From contig NZ_CP044205.1 of the NCBI RefSeq assembly GCF_009498235.1, forward strand, positions 2,481,389 to 2,545,388: a stretch of 64,000 nt of DNA. Reading direction: 5' to 3'. This document shows, piece by piece, positions 1 to 9,565 of this stretch; the first letter of the stretch is position 1, and each line of letters opens with the position of its first letter. A model generated the notes under the pieces. That model made no database searches. It had not been told where the DNA came from and worked only from the letters and a program-made list of their open reading frames with translations. Both the position numbers and the translations under genes were made by a program. This stretch comes from Candidatus Methylospira mobilis. GTDB taxonomy: Bacteria; Pseudomonadota; Gammaproteobacteria; Methylococcales; Methylococcaceae.

Positions 1-1159
1 CCACGCCGGCTCGTTGTTGATAACCGTCAGCGACGACGGCCGCGGCGTAGACCGTGAACGCCTGCGGAAGAAAATCGTCGAACGCAATCTGACCACGACT
101 GAACTGGCGGCAGGCATGAACGATGGAGAGCTGTTCGACTTTCTGTTTCTTCCCGGCCTGTCAACCCGAGAAAAATTGAGCCAGGTATCCGGGCGCGGCG
201 TGGGACTGGATGTGGTGCAGTCCATGGTACAAAGCGCCGGGGGCCAGGTGTCGGTTAAGTCGGAGCTCGGGCGTGGTACCGTATTCCAGCTACAATTGCC
301 GATTACCCGCTCGGTTGTTCGCGCGCTGATGGTGGAAATCGGAGCCGAGCGCTACGCATTGCCGCTGGCGCGCATCATCCGTCTGGTCGAATTGAGACGC
401 GAAAAGCTTAATCTGGTCGAAGGCCGCTGCTATTTCGTACTCGACGGCGTCAATATTGCGCTGATTCCCAGTCACGAACTATTGGATCTGCAACGGGCGC
501 CGGAAGAAAACGACATGATCAAAGCAGTAATGCTGCTCGACCGCGGCGAGTATTATGCCATCGAAGTGGAGTGCTTTCTGGGAGAAAGCGAACTGGTGGT
601 CAGACCTTTGGACCCGCGCCTGGGCCGCATACCCCATATCGCTTCGGCATCCATAGACGAGAGCGGCGTGCCGCTACTGGTACTCGACATCGACGACATG
701 CTTCGCTCCATTGCCTCGCTGCTGGCCGGTGGACATCCGGTAGGCCGGCGCGAACAAACCGGCTCATCCATGCGCAAAAATGTCCGCCGCATTCTGATCG
801 TCGACGATTCGATCACCGTGCGGGAACTCGAACGGCGCGTATTCGAACGCCAGGGCTACGAAGTAAACGTGGCGGTCGACGGTGTGGACGGCTGGAATGC
901 GCTGAATCTGGGCAATTTCGATCTGGTAGTCACCGATGTCGATATGCCGCGCATGACCGGCATAGAACTGGTAAAACTGATCCGGGCGGATGCAATACTG
1001 AAACGGCTACCGGTGTTGATGGTTTCCTACAAGGACCGGCCCGAAGATAAAAAAGCCGGACTGGAGGCCGGAGCCAGCCAATATCTGGCCAAAAGCGAAT
1101 TCCAGGACGATACCCTGATCAAGGCGGTACAAAACCTGATCGGCACCGCAAATATTTAA
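1..1159 (+). CDS. CheA-type hybrid histidine kinase with C-terminal receiver (5' truncated by window edge)
   Basis: The reading frame is open from base 2, so the start and the Hpt and dimerisation domains lie upstream of the window. What remains, in order, is the end of a HATPase domain (G1 box DDGRGVD, G2 box GRGVGLDVV), a CheW-like coupling domain, and a receiver domain whose phospho-acceptor is the Asp of VTDVDMPRM. CheA kinases signal by phosphoryl transfer from a histidine to receiver domains. The fused receiver is typical of alternative chemosensory systems such as WspE or PilL/ChpA and is not found in flagellar CheA. The next gene, 22 bp downstream on the same strand, is a receiver-PP2C phosphatase and is the obvious output partner (inference). 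Confidence 0.93.
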   Translation, partial: HAGSLLITVSDDGRGVDRERLRKKIVERNLTTTELAAGMNDGELFDFLFLPGLSTREKLSQVSGRGVGLDVVQSMVQSAGGQVSVKSELGRGTVFQLQLPITRSVVRALMVEIGAERYALPLARIIRLVELRREKLNLVEGRCYFVLDGVNIALIPSHELLDLQRAPEENDMIKAVMLLDRGEYYAIEVECFLGESELVVRPLDPRLGRIPHIASASIDESGVPLLVLDIDDMLRSIASLLAGGHPVGRREQTGSSMRKNVRRILIVDDSITVRELERRVFERQGYEVNVAVDGVDGWNALNLGNFDLVVTDVDMPRMTGIELVKLIRADAILKRLPVLMVSYKDRPEDKKAGLEAGASQYLAKSEFQDDTLIKAVQNLIGTANI

Positions 1160-1181
1160 CACCAGGATATAGCATACCGGT

Positions 1182-2354
1182 ATGACTGAAGAACATGACG
1201 TATCAGCTGCATTACTGATCAAGCATCGCATTGTGGTACTGCTGATCGACGATCAAAAAATCATCGGCGAAGCGATCCGCCGCATGCTTAAAGACGAAAC
1301 CGACATCGATTTCCATTTCTGCAACGACCCGTCTCTGGCGCTAGGCGAAGCGCAACGGCTGCAACCGACGTTGATACTTCAGGACCTGGTCATGCCGGAT
1401 ATTAACGGACTCGACCTGGTATTGCTATTTCGCGGCAACCCGGTAACGCGCAATGTACCGTTGATCGTGCTATCCAGCAAAGAAGAACCGGCAGTTAAAG
1501 CGGAAGCCTTTGCCCGCGGCGCGAACGATTATCTGGTCAAACTACCGGATCGCATCGAACTCATTGCCCGCATGCGTTATCACTCCAATGCCTATATTGC
1601 CCAATTACAGCGCGATGAGGCTTATAACGCCCTGGCCGCCGAACTGGGCGAAGCGGCTACTTACGTGCGCTCGCAATTGCCGCTTCCCATTGCCTCCGGT
1701 TCGATCAGAACCGCCTGGGAGTTCGTACCTTCCACCATGCTCGGAGGCGACTCGTTCGGTTATTTCAGCATAGACCCGGAACATTTCGCATTTTTCCTGC
1801 TCGACGTTTGCGGTCACGGCGTGGGTCCGGCGCTGCTCTCGGTTTCAGCCATGGCCGCGCTCAACGGACAAACCTTAGCCGACGTCGACTACAAAAGCCC
1901 CAGCGAGGTGCTTACTGCGCTCAACGCCGCTTATGCGATGGAAAAGCACAATCAGCTTTATTTCACTATCTGGTACGGCGTATTCAACCGCAACAGCCGT
2001 ATCGTATCCTATGCCAGCGCAGGGCATCCGCCAGCCATCGTCGTCAGCGGTGGAAACGCTCCACTCGAACTCCGTCAGCAGTCCATGCCGATCGGCCTGA
2101 TGGACGATACCGAATTTGATACCGCCGAGTTCGAACTACCAGCCAACTCCATCGTCTATCTGTTCAGCGATGGCATCTACGAGGTTACGCTGCCGGAAGG
2201 ACGCGAATTCAGATTCCCGGAATTTACGGAAAAAGTAGCCTCGATAACGGCGGCGAACGGCGGCATGCAGGAAATGCTGCAAGAAATGCGCTCAGTACAG
2301 AATCGCCAGGATTTCGACGACGATGTCTCAATACTGGAGTTGAAATTCGAATAG
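1182..2354 (+). CDS. Response regulator with PP2C/SpoIIE-type Ser/Thr phosphatase output domain
   Basis: A 390-residue protein. Residues 18-140 form a receiver domain with acidic pocket LIDDQ and phospho-acceptor Asp68 (LILQDLVMPD). Residues 180-390 form a SpoIIE/RsbU-type PP2C phosphatase, seen as GGDSFGYF, LLDVCGHGVG, YASAGHPPA, LFSDGIYE and the terminal DDDVSIL metal-binding aspartates. Family members dephosphorylate anti-anti-sigma (STAS) proteins or similar substrates when the receiver is phosphorylated. It is 22 bp downstream of the CheA hybrid and probably co-transcribed, so a chemosensory array driving a partner-switching phosphatase is the likely arrangement. No STAS or anti-sigma gene is visible in the window. 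Confidence 0.93.
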   Translation: MTEEHDVSAALLIKHRIVVLLIDDQKIIGEAIRRMLKDETDIDFHFCNDPSLALGEAQRLQPTLILQDLVMPDINGLDLVLLFRGNPVTRNVPLIVLSSKEEPAVKAEAFARGANDYLVKLPDRIELIARMRYHSNAYIAQLQRDEAYNALAAELGEAATYVRSQLPLPIASGSIRTAWEFVPSTMLGGDSFGYFSIDPEHFAFFLLDVCGHGVGPALLSVSAMAALNGQTLADVDYKSPSEVLTALNAAYAMEKHNQLYFTIWYGVFNRNSRIVSYASAGHPPAIVVSGGNAPLELRQQSMPIGLMDDTEFDTAEFELPANSIVYLFSDGIYEVTLPEGREFRFPEFTEKVASITAANGGMQEMLQEMRSVQNRQDFDDDVSILELKFE

Positions 2355-2478
2355 TTTTATTCCGTCGTCAATTTTTCCGGGCAAACAACGATTCCAGCAT
2401 TTGAGCCGGGATCACTGTACCGGCATCAAGCTCTGCAGAACCTGGAGCAGCGAATCCAGGCGCAAAAGCGGAAGGAGC

Positions 2479-2502
2479 GGGCCAAGTCTACAGACTTAGC
2501 CC
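2479..2502 (-). terminator. Possible uvrB terminator hairpin
   Basis: An imperfect stem with GGGC/GCCC base, one mismatch and AAGTC/GACTT apex lies 1-2 bp past the uvrB stop codon. There is no strong U tract on the minus strand, so termination strength is doubtful. It may also serve the convergent plus-strand phosphatase gene. Confidence 0.35.
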
Positions 2503-2503
2503 C

Positions 2504-4549
2504 TCAACTTTGAATATGCTCTCCCGTAATACGCCGTATTTCATCGCGCAGTTTGGCCGCATTTTCGAAATCCAGATCGCGGGAGGCCGCATACATTTTA
2601 TCCTCCAGCTCCTTGATTAGTTTGGCCGCCTCACGCGCATTGCCGACTTTATATTCGGCCCGCGGTTCGGCGGCTTTTTTCGAAGCGCCGCCGCCTCGCT
2701 GCGCAGCCCCCGGTATGTGCACTTCCAATATGTCGCTAATGGTCTTGGTCACACCGACCGGGGTGATGTTGTACTCCTTGTTGAACTGGATCTGCCTGGC
2801 TCTGCGCCGTTCGGTCTCTTCCAGCGCGCGTTCTATCGACCCGGTGCGCTTGTCGGCATACAGTATCGCTCTGCCGTGCAGATTGCGCGCGGCGCGGCCT
2901 ATGGTCTGGATCAACGATACCGTGGAACGCAGAAAGCCTTCCTTGTCGGCATCGAGTATCGCGACCAGCGAAACCTCGGGTATGTCCAACCCTTCGCGCA
3001 ACAGGTTGATGCCGACCAGCGCGTCGAACTTGCCCAGACGCAAATCCTGAATGATTTCGACACGCTCCACGGTTTCGACGTCCGAATGCAAATACCTGAC
3101 CTTGACATCGTGCTCCGTCAGATATTCGGTCAAATCCTCGGACATGCGTTTGGTCAGCGTGGTAACCAGCACGCGCTCGTTACGCGCCGCGCGTATACGG
3201 ATTTCGGACAGCAAATCGTCCACCTGCGTCGCAACCGGGCGTATCTCGACTTCCGGGTCGACCAACCCGGTCGGGCGCACCACCTGCTCGATCACAAAAC
3301 CGGAATGTTCGCGTTCATACGGACCGGGCGTCGCGGAAACATAGATGCGTTGCGGCGCGCGCTGTTCGAACTCCTCGAATTTGAGCGGGCGGTTATCCAG
3401 CGCCGACGGCAGGCGAAAACCGTATTCGACCAGCGTTTCCTTGCGCGAACGGTCGCCGCGAAACATCGCGCCGATTTGCGGCACGGTGACATGGCTTTCG
3501 TCCAGTACGATCATCGCGTCGTCCGGCAAATAATCGAACAGCGTCGGCGGCGGTTCGCCGGCCTGTTGGCCGGACAGATAGCGCGAATAGTTTTCGATGC
3601 CGGAACAATAGCCGACTTCCATGATGATTTCGATATCGAACAAAGTGCGTTGTTCGAGGCGTTGCGCTTCGACCAGTTTGTTTTGATTGCGCAGCGTCTC
3701 CAGGCGTGCCTTGAGTTCAACCTTGATCTCGTCGATCGCCGCCAGCAGCTTTTCGCGCGGCGTCACGTAGTGCGTCTTCGGATAAACCGTATAACGCGCA
3801 ATGCGGGCAATGATTTCGCCGGTCAGCGGATCGAACAGCGAAAGGCGCTCGATTTCATCGTCGAACAGTTCCACCCGTAGCGCCTCGCTTTCAGACTCCG
3901 CAGGGAAGATATCGATAATCTCGCCGCGTACCCGGTAGGTCGCGCGGCGCAGTTCGGTATCGTTGCGCGTGTATTGCAGTTCGGCCAGACGGCGGAGCAA
4001 GGTGCGCTGGTCGATCAGATCGCCCCGCACCAGATGCAGCACCATTGCAAAATAAGAGGCCGGTTCGCCCAAGCCATAGATCGCGGAAACCGTTGCGACG
4101 ATAATGGTGTCGCGCCGCTCGATCAGCGCCTTGGTCGCGGACAATCGCATTTGTTCGATATGTTCGTTTAGCGACGCGTCTTTTTGAATATAAGTATCGG
4201 AGGACGGCACATAAGCCTCCGGCTGGTAGTAATCGTAGTAGGAAACGAAATACTCCACCGCGTTTTCCGGAAAAAACTCCTTCATCTCGCCGTATAGCTG
4301 CGCCGCCAGCGTTTTATTGTGCGCCATGATCAGGGTAGTGCGCTGCACCTGCTGTATCACATTGGCGATGGTGAAGGTCTTGCCGGAACCGGTCACGCCC
4401 AGCAGCGTTTGATGCAGTTCGCCGTCGTTCAGCCCTTCCACCAGTTGCGCAATTGCAGCAGGCTGGTCTCCAGCCGGTTGATAACGCGATTGCAATATAA
4501 ACTTTTTCTCTCTGGAAGGGTGCGGGGTTTGTGCCGTATCTTGTATCAT
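2504..4549 (-). CDS. uvrB: UvrABC excinuclease subunit B
   Basis: UvrB is the damage-verifying helicase-like subunit of nucleotide excision repair. The frame encodes 681 residues from ATG 4549, close to the usual 670-690. Walker A GVTGSGKT is at residues 51-58. The beta-hairpin motif YDYYQPEAY, the DESH Walker B and helicase motifs with QTIGRAARN follow, and a C-terminal UVR motif (around [13 protein letters not shown]) contacts UvrC. The frame stays open to 4927, but that extension overlaps the start of the divergent aminotransferase and has no UvrB similarity. An alternative ATG at 4588 is possible. The divergent gene starts about 70 bp away, so both promoters must lie in that gap or overlap the 5' ends. 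Confidence 0.97.
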   Translation of the reverse strand: MIQDTAQTPHPSREKKFILQSRYQPAGDQPAAIAQLVEGLNDGELHQTLLGVTGSGKTFTIANVIQQVQRTTLIMAHNKTLAAQLYGEMKEFFPENAVEYFVSYYDYYQPEAYVPSSDTYIQKDASLNEHIEQMRLSATKALIERRDTIIVATVSAIYGLGEPASYFAMVLHLVRGDLIDQRTLLRRLAELQYTRNDTELRRATYRVRGEIIDIFPAESESEALRVELFDDEIERLSLFDPLTGEIIARIARYTVYPKTHYVTPREKLLAAIDEIKVELKARLETLRNQNKLVEAQRLEQRTLFDIEIIMEVGYCSGIENYSRYLSGQQAGEPPPTLFDYLPDDAMIVLDESHVTVPQIGAMFRGDRSRKETLVEYGFRLPSALDNRPLKFEEFEQRAPQRIYVSATPGPYEREHSGFVIEQVVRPTGLVDPEVEIRPVATQVDDLLSEIRIRAARNERVLVTTLTKRMSEDLTEYLTEHDVKVRYLHSDVETVERVEIIQDLRLGKFDALVGINLLREGLDIPEVSLVAILDADKEGFLRSTVSLIQTIGRAARNLHGRAILYADKRTGSIERALEETERRRARQIQFNKEYNITPVGVTKTISDILEVHIPGAAQRGGGASKKAAEPRAEYKVGNAREAAKLIKELEDKMYAASRDLDFENAAKLRDEIRRITGEHIQS

Positions 4550-4618
4550 ATGGGCTTGTTGCCACTGTGTGGCCAATTCTTTAGTCATTTCCAGAGCTTC
4601 CTGCATGTTTTTTTCATC

Positions 4619-5803
4619 ATGATCATACAACTTTCCGACCGCGTTCAGTCCATCAAACCCTCCCCTACCCTGGCCGTCACCGCGCGCGCGGCGGCGATGC
4701 GCGCAGCAGGCAAGGATATAGTCGGCCTGGGAGCCGGCGAACCCGACTTTGACACGCCCGAACATATCAAGCAGGCCGCAATCAAGGCCATTAACGACGG
4801 TTTTACCAAGTATACGGCGGTTGATGGAACCGCGGGCCTGAAAAAAGCCATTGCCGCCAAATTCAAGTGCGATAACGGCCTGGATTATGACCTCAAGCAG
4901 ATTCTGGTTTCGTGCGGCGGCAAGCAAAGCTTTTACAATCTGGCCCAGGCTTTACTGAATCCGGGCGACGAAGTAATTATTCCTGCGCCTTACTGGGTAT
5001 CCTACCCGGACATGGTGCTGCTCGCCGGCGGCGTGCCGGTCATCGTCAGCGCGGATCAAGGCACCCGCTTCAAAATCACGCCCCGACAGCTACGCGAGGC
5101 GCTGAACGCGAAAACCCGCTTGTTCGTAATCAACAGCCCATCCAACCCCACAGGAGTCGCCTACTCGCGCGACGAACTGGCCGCGTTGGGCGCCGTGCTG
5201 CGTGATTTCCCGGAAGTGCTGATCGCGACCGACGACATGTATGAGCATATTGTCTGGGAAGAAGGCGGATTCAACAATATCCTGAACGCCTGCCCCGACC
5301 TGTATGAACGCACTATCGTACTGAATGGCGTATCCAAAGCCTATTCCATGACCGGATGGCGCATCGGTTATGCCGCCGGTCCGGCGCGTTTGATCGAAGC
5401 GATGACCAATATCCAGTCGCAAAGCACCTCCAATCCGACTTCAATTTCGCAGGTCGCGGCGGAAACGGCGCTGAAAGGGGATCAAAGCTTCATACGCGAC
5501 ATGGTCACCGCCTTCAAGCAGCGTCACGACTTTGTCGTCGATGCATTAAACCGCATACCGGGCGTTTCCTGCCTGCAAACCGACGGAACGTTTTATGTCA
5601 TTCCCGGCGTTCAGGGCGCGATCGAACGCCTGGAATTGGCGGACGATCTGGCATTGTCCGAATTTCTGATAGAAAAAGCCGGCGTCGCGGTCGTCCCCGG
5701 CTCGGCATTCGGTTGCCCCGGACATATCCGTTTGTCGATTGCGACCAGCATGCAGAATCTGGAAAAAGCGATGGAACGGCTGCAGCAGGGGCTATCGAAC
5801 TAA
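4619..5803 (+). CDS. Pyridoxal-phosphate aspartate/class I aminotransferase
   Basis: A 394-residue fold-type I aminotransferase of the aspartate aminotransferase I-gamma (AatA/AspC-like) group. It interconverts aspartate plus 2-oxoglutarate with oxaloacetate plus glutamate; some family members also use prephenate. The N-terminal motif [20 protein letters not shown] and the PLP-binding lysine K240 in [13 protein letters not shown] are visible. The start at 4619 (MIIQLSDRV) fits the family; the same frame is open upstream to 4319 but there it is antisense to uvrB. It is a monocistronic gene divergent from uvrB and is followed by a hairpin and an IS scar. Confidence 0.93.
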   Translation: MIIQLSDRVQSIKPSPTLAVTARAAAMRAAGKDIVGLGAGEPDFDTPEHIKQAAIKAINDGFTKYTAVDGTAGLKKAIAAKFKCDNGLDYDLKQILVSCGGKQSFYNLAQALLNPGDEVIIPAPYWVSYPDMVLLAGGVPVIVSADQGTRFKITPRQLREALNAKTRLFVINSPSNPTGVAYSRDELAALGAVLRDFPEVLIATDDMYEHIVWEEGGFNNILNACPDLYERTIVLNGVSKAYSMTGWRIGYAAGPARLIEAMTNIQSQSTSNPTSISQVAAETALKGDQSFIRDMVTAFKQRHDFVVDALNRIPGVSCLQTDGTFYVIPGVQGAIERLELADDLALSEFLIEKAGVAVVPGSAFGCPGHIRLSIATSMQNLEKAMERLQQGLSN

Positions 5804-5847
5804 GAAGCTGTTCATAATCTTTTCAGTAATAACGCCAGGAAGGCCAA

Positions 5848-5895
5848 ATGGACAAACTGCGAGCTGGTATTGAGCTCAGCTCGCAGTTTGTCCAT
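5848..5895. repeat. Perfect 19-bp inverted repeat with 10-nt loop
   Basis: The left arm at 5848-5866 and the right arm at 5877-5895 are exact reverse complements; the loop is 5867-5876. There is no U tract, so it is not a classical Rho-independent terminator, though it lies 44 bp past the aminotransferase stop. The IS3 scar begins 3 bp after the right arm. It may be an intergenic palindromic repeat or part of another lost element. Confidence 0.8.
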
Positions 5896-5898
5896 AAA

Positions 5899-6016
5899 TG
5901 ATACTGCCCAGTTTCAGCTGACACTTTGTTAAGCGACATTTTACATTTTTAAGTTCAAAGGCCGCTGGGAACAAATAGCCCAATTTTGAACGAAGCCGCT
6001 TTCTATTGTAGTATGT
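5899..6016 (-). mobile_element. Terminal remnant of an IS3-family element
   Basis: The sequence starts with an inverted-repeat end (TGATACTGCCCAGTTTCAG). On the minus strand it then encodes the C-terminus of an IS3 OrfB transposase (the NxKRLHSxLGYxSP-type tail), now degraded. It aligns closely with 53777-53890 of the second, longer copy in this window. The rest of the element is missing, so it is a scar. Confidence 0.75.
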
Positions 6017-6132
6017 AATGGTCAGGGGCGACGCTTGCGCCATGACCGGTTAGCATGACCAGGGGCGACGTCATAGACATCGGTGAATCGTTTCGGCATT
6101 TTTCTTCTGCTGACCCTGCATCCCTTTTGGGC

Positions 6133-7446
6133 TTATTCTCCAGCGCCATTCGCCGCAACCACCAGCTTTTCCAGATCAGACCTCGCCACCTTACCAACAC
6201 TGTTTCTGGGTATTTTTTTTACAAAATCTATGCGTTTTGGCAAAAACACCTCGTCCAGATAGGGGCGCAGCGCTTCGGCAATATCCTGTTTGCTTAAATC
6301 GCTAACCACTACGGCCATCATGCGGAATTCTCGTTGCGCGTCCGGAATAGCCAGACATACGCCATCATCTACGCCATCGATATCGGTCAACCGCCGATCC
6401 AGATCGGCCAGAGAAATGCGTTTTCCGCCTATTTTAACCATGTCGGCGCTACGCCCCAACAGCGTGAATCCGCCGCTGCTCTCAATATGCAACAGGTCCT
6501 GCAAATGTGCCGGCTCGGAGAGATGCGGCGCAGATAGCACAATGCCACCTTCCGCGTCATGGTATAGGTTAACCTCGGTATAAGGACGCCATATCGCTTC
6601 ACGGGCGGTTGCGCGCAAGGCCAGCGACAGGGTTTCCGTGCTTCCGTAAATCTCCCACAACGCCTTGCCGGTAGTCTGCTCTACCTGCAAGGCTTGAGAT
6701 TGCGATAGACTGGCGGTGGAACAGAGGGTGGCGTGCAGGTTTGACCAGTGCGCCGCCGTTCCGCACAACGCGCGCAAATGAACCGGCGTGGTGGCCAGCA
6801 AACACGGCAAGGGCGCGTCACGCACCGTCTGCCGCACATCCTCCGGAAAAAACGGCCAGGCGGCGTGTAAAACCAGCGAGGAAAACAACGGCCAGAAAAT
6901 CGAGGTTTCAAGTCCGTACATATGCTGGGGCGCGGTGGTAGACACCACGGCCAGACGCGTATTTTCCAACCCCAGGCTGCGCAACGCCATGCTCGCCGAA
7001 GTCTGAAACGTACCCCAGGTTTTCAGGCACGGCTTCGAGCGTCCGGTGGTGCCTGAAGTGAAAGCGATCAGCGCGGTTTGTCCGGGATCGAATTCGACAG
7101 GCTCGACCCAGGTCATTATCGTGGTTTCCGGCAGTTCGGCCGGAAACCACGGACAAAGCGCATGACGCGGTTCTTTTTCGGCAACCAGGTAACAAGCAGG
7201 GAAATCATCCAGCAAGTCGCGCAATATTCCCGGCTGGGCGGCGGGCGGCAACAGGCAGACCTGCTCCCGCAGCATAGCCGCCAGCAAGGTGACGCAGAAC
7301 AGATAGCGGTCTTCGCACAGGTTAAGCAGATAGGGCCGGTCGGGCAAACGGCGGGCAAATGTGTGTACGTCGGCCCAGAATTTTCCACGGCTCAGTTCAA
7401 CGCCGTTGCGAACGGCAAACAAGGTTTCTGGGCGCTGTATCGGCAT
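6133..7446 (-). CDS. AMP-dependent synthetase/ligase (ANL family), short form
   Basis: A 437-residue ANL-superfamily adenylating enzyme, shorter than the usual 500-600 residues. It carries the P-loop FTSGTTGRSKP, the YGSTET motif, the hinge region LLGRSADMVKIGGKRIS and the C-terminal lysine in PRNSVGKVARSD. Such enzymes activate a carboxylate with ATP and transfer it to CoA, to a carrier protein or to another acceptor; the substrate cannot be read from sequence. The gene begins 6 bp after the carotenoid-desaturase-like gene on the same strand, so the two form an operon. That suggests activation of a polyene or fatty acid used in lipid or pigment synthesis (inference). Confidence 0.85.
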   Translation of the reverse strand: MPIQRPETLFAVRNGVELSRGKFWADVHTFARRLPDRPYLLNLCEDRYLFCVTLLAAMLREQVCLLPPAAQPGILRDLLDDFPACYLVAEKEPRHALCPWFPAELPETTIMTWVEPVEFDPGQTALIAFTSGTTGRSKPCLKTWGTFQTSASMALRSLGLENTRLAVVSTTAPQHMYGLETSIFWPLFSSLVLHAAWPFFPEDVRQTVRDAPLPCLLATTPVHLRALCGTAAHWSNLHATLCSTASLSQSQALQVEQTTGKALWEIYGSTETLSLALRATAREAIWRPYTEVNLYHDAEGGIVLSAPHLSEPAHLQDLLHIESSGGFTLLGRSADMVKIGGKRISLADLDRRLTDIDGVDDGVCLAIPDAQREFRMMAVVVSDLSKQDIAEALRPYLDEVFLPKRIDFVKKIPRNSVGKVARSDLEKLVVAANGAGE

Positions 7447-7452
7447 CGGCGG

Positions 7453-9012
7453 TTAGTTTTCTCCAGCCAAGCCCAATACTTTCCAGAAATCCTGCCTGCG
7501 CGGAACGTTTAATACCGCCTGAGCCGCCAGCATGCCGGAAAAACTGACCCCCACGCATCCACCGCCGGGGCGGGTCCAATGGCCGGCGAAAAACAGCCCT
7601 TCCAGCGGGCCGCGAACGGACGGACGGTTCGCCCCCACCTGATCAGGCGTAGGGCTCCAGCCATAGGCGGCTCCCTGATGATTCAAGGTATAGCGTTCCA
7701 TCGTGCGCGGAGAACCGGACTCCACCACCAGCAGGTGGTCGTTAAGGCCAGGATAACGCCGTTCGGCTTTTTCCAGCAGGCGCTGTTGAAAAGATAGTTT
7801 GGCGCTACGCCACGATTTGCCGACATCGAACGGACATAGCGTAGTCAGCAGCATCAGGTGTTGCCCGGCAGGAGCGAGCGAAGAATCGGCCAGCGTGGGA
7901 ATAGCGGCGGAAAACCAGTTAGGTTGCCCCAGCTCCGTCATGGCGAAGTTATGTTCATGATCGAAACTATCGAAATAAAACGCTTCATGCGCCCTGCCCC
8001 GCGTTCGAATATCCAGATCGGTAGCGACATACACCACAAACAATGAGATCGACGCGGATAAGCGATTGAGGCTATCCAAATAACTGCCAGGCAGATTTTC
8101 CCTGCCCAGCAAAAATTCGGCTGTGTAGCCTGCATCGACATTGGAAATCACATGATCCGCACCAATAATCTGCCCGTTTTCCAATACGATGCCCGTTACC
8201 TTGCCGTTTTTCACGCCGATGCGCCGGGCTCCGGCATTGAGCAATAATTCCCCGCCCTGCTTTTCCAGACTGCGAGCCAGACGGTCGGCATAGGTTTGGA
8301 AGCTTCCCTTGCAGTAAAAGCCGCCTTCATACGTATAACCGGCAGACATCGTTGCCCAGGATAGAAAAGACAAGCGCGACGGCGGCAATCCCAGATACGG
8401 CCACAACGAAGCATAGGCGCCGCGCAAACGTTCGTCGGCAATTTTTTCCTGCAGGACTTGCCCCAGCGTGGCGCGGCGATACCGGAACATCCGCGCCAGT
8501 TGCCGCGTCGGTGAAACGCCCGCCGTTCCGCCCTGCCCCAGCAGTTCGTCAGCTACCATCAATTCTTCGGCCACCTGCCGGCATAAACGGGAAATATCGC
8601 GCAAACTCTCCCGTTCTTGCGGAAAACAATCGCCTAAAGCGCTGACCAGGGAGTCTTCTCCGTCCGGCAAATTGACTTCCAGATCAGGGAAAGCCGCGCT
8701 GGCATAAGGAGAAACCGCTATGAAACGGGATTCTTCGTGAATATCCAGCGCGCGTGAAACTTGATAGATGATGCTGCCATTGGCATAACCCTGCGGACCG
8801 CAACCGCTAACCAAGTGAACGCCGGCATCGAAGCGGCATCCGCGCCGTGAAAAACCGTGGGCGTAACCGCCGGGGCGTTTGTGCCGTTCCACCACCAGCA
8901 CCGATTTTCCGGCTTTCGCCAGCAAGGCCGCTGCGGTCAAGCCGCCGATGCCCGCGCCGACAACAATGACATCATAGCGTTCCTGTCTGGATTCTCTAGC
9001 GATAGCGCTCAT
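7453..9012 (-). CDS. FAD-dependent carotenoid desaturase/isomerase-like oxidoreductase (CrtI/CrtISO superfamily)
   Basis: A 519-residue NAD(P)/FAD oxidoreductase. The N-terminal Rossmann motif VVGAGIGGLTAAALLAKAG is followed by the VVERHKRPGGYAHGF element. The C-terminal FAD motif GLFFAGHWTRPGGGCVGVSFSG is typical of the phytoene desaturase, carotene isomerase and retinol saturase group. The HLVSGCGPQGYAN segment is closer to CrtISO-like proteins than to bacterial CrtI (a weak impression). It is upstream of the AMP-ligase by 6 bp, and no phytoene synthase lies nearby, so the substrate is unknown. Confidence 0.85.
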   Translation of the reverse strand: MSAIARESRQERYDVIVVGAGIGGLTAAALLAKAGKSVLVVERHKRPGGYAHGFSRRGCRFDAGVHLVSGCGPQGYANGSIIYQVSRALDIHEESRFIAVSPYASAAFPDLEVNLPDGEDSLVSALGDCFPQERESLRDISRLCRQVAEELMVADELLGQGGTAGVSPTRQLARMFRYRRATLGQVLQEKIADERLRGAYASLWPYLGLPPSRLSFLSWATMSAGYTYEGGFYCKGSFQTYADRLARSLEKQGGELLLNAGARRIGVKNGKVTGIVLENGQIIGADHVISNVDAGYTAEFLLGRENLPGSYLDSLNRLSASISLFVVYVATDLDIRTRGRAHEAFYFDSFDHEHNFAMTELGQPNWFSAAIPTLADSSLAPAGQHLMLLTTLCPFDVGKSWRSAKLSFQQRLLEKAERRYPGLNDHLLVVESGSPRTMERYTLNHQGAAYGWSPTPDQVGANRPSVRGPLEGLFFAGHWTRPGGGCVGVSFSGMLAAQAVLNVPRRQDFWKVLGLAGEN

Positions 9013-9068
9013 GGAAACTCCGTATCAAGGAGAAGTATACCATCCTGCCTGATTGACTTGTTTCCAAT

Positions 9069-9548
9069 TCAGGCACATCCCCCCTGCAACACTTTCACCC
9101 ATTTTCTGGTGCTGTGGAAACCGTCCGCCGTCTCCGCTACGATGACGACATCGGAGCTTTCATTCATCTTGATATGCAACGATACAAAGGACTGCATATC
9201 CACCTGAAAATTGAAGCGCGCAGTCAATGGCGTCGGATTTTTTTCGACAAAAATCAATAGGGATTTAACGCCGCTCAGCGTGCCTTCCACTGAAATCGGT
9301 ACGATGGCTCCATCCTCGGCAATATCGGGTACTGTCAGCACAAGACGCTCATCGAACCGGATTTTCGCCGCAGCGCCCAGTTCAGCGGCGATCGCCTCGT
9401 CCAGCGTACCGAAAGCGGTCGACGGTGCTTTTTTCCGGGCAAAAGCCGGCTGCAAAAATGCCAGCGTCATCAGGCCGCCGCAAAGCTGCAAAAAACGCCT
9501 GCGCGCTGTTTTCGTGTTACGCTGTAGAATAATTTGTTTCTGTTTCAT
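9069..9548 (-). CDS. soxY: SoxY-like sulfur carrier protein with Tat signal and atypical GGCA C-terminus
   Basis: A 159-residue protein. It has a twin-arginine export signal (RRRFLQ, residues 16-21, then a hydrophobic stretch ending PAFA) and an immunoglobulin-like SoxY fold. It ends in GGCA, with the conserved swinging-arm cysteine at position 158, the last residue but one. SoxY carries covalently bound sulfur intermediates of thiosulfate oxidation in the periplasm as a SoxYZ heterodimer. The canonical ending is GGCGG, so this arm is shortened. soxZ is adjacent but divergent, with start codons 17 bp apart, instead of following in an operon. No soxA, soxX, soxB or soxCD is present in the window. 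Confidence 0.85.
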   Translation of the reverse strand: MKQKQIILQRNTKTARRRFLQLCGGLMTLAFLQPAFARKKAPSTAFGTLDEAIAAELGAAAKIRFDERLVLTVPDIAEDGAIVPISVEGTLSGVKSLLIFVEKNPTPLTARFNFQVDMQSFVSLHIKMNESSDVVIVAETADGFHSTRKWVKVLQGGCA

Positions 9549-9565
9549 ACCGCCACAATACCTTT

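Larger units (their letters stand above)
5804..6132. other. Non-coding gap holding a hairpin, an IS3 scar and short repeats
   Basis: No gene is supported in this gap of about 330 bases. It holds a 19-bp perfect inverted repeat, the end of an IS3-family element, and around 6019-6072 two copies of a GG(T/C)CAGGGGCGACG-like direct repeat. I see nothing else. Confidence 0.7.

Noticed and set aside
2717..3880. 387-residue open frame antisense to uvrB
   Set aside because: Mirror frame of a well-conserved gene in GC-rich DNA; Arg/Gln-rich composition and no recognisable domain.
4550..4927. N-terminal extension of UvrB by 126 residues
   Set aside because: Overlaps the divergent aminotransferase start and is not conserved in UvrB.
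5848..5895. Rho-independent terminator of the aminotransferase
   Set aside because: Strong stem but no U tract on either strand; listed as an inverted repeat instead.
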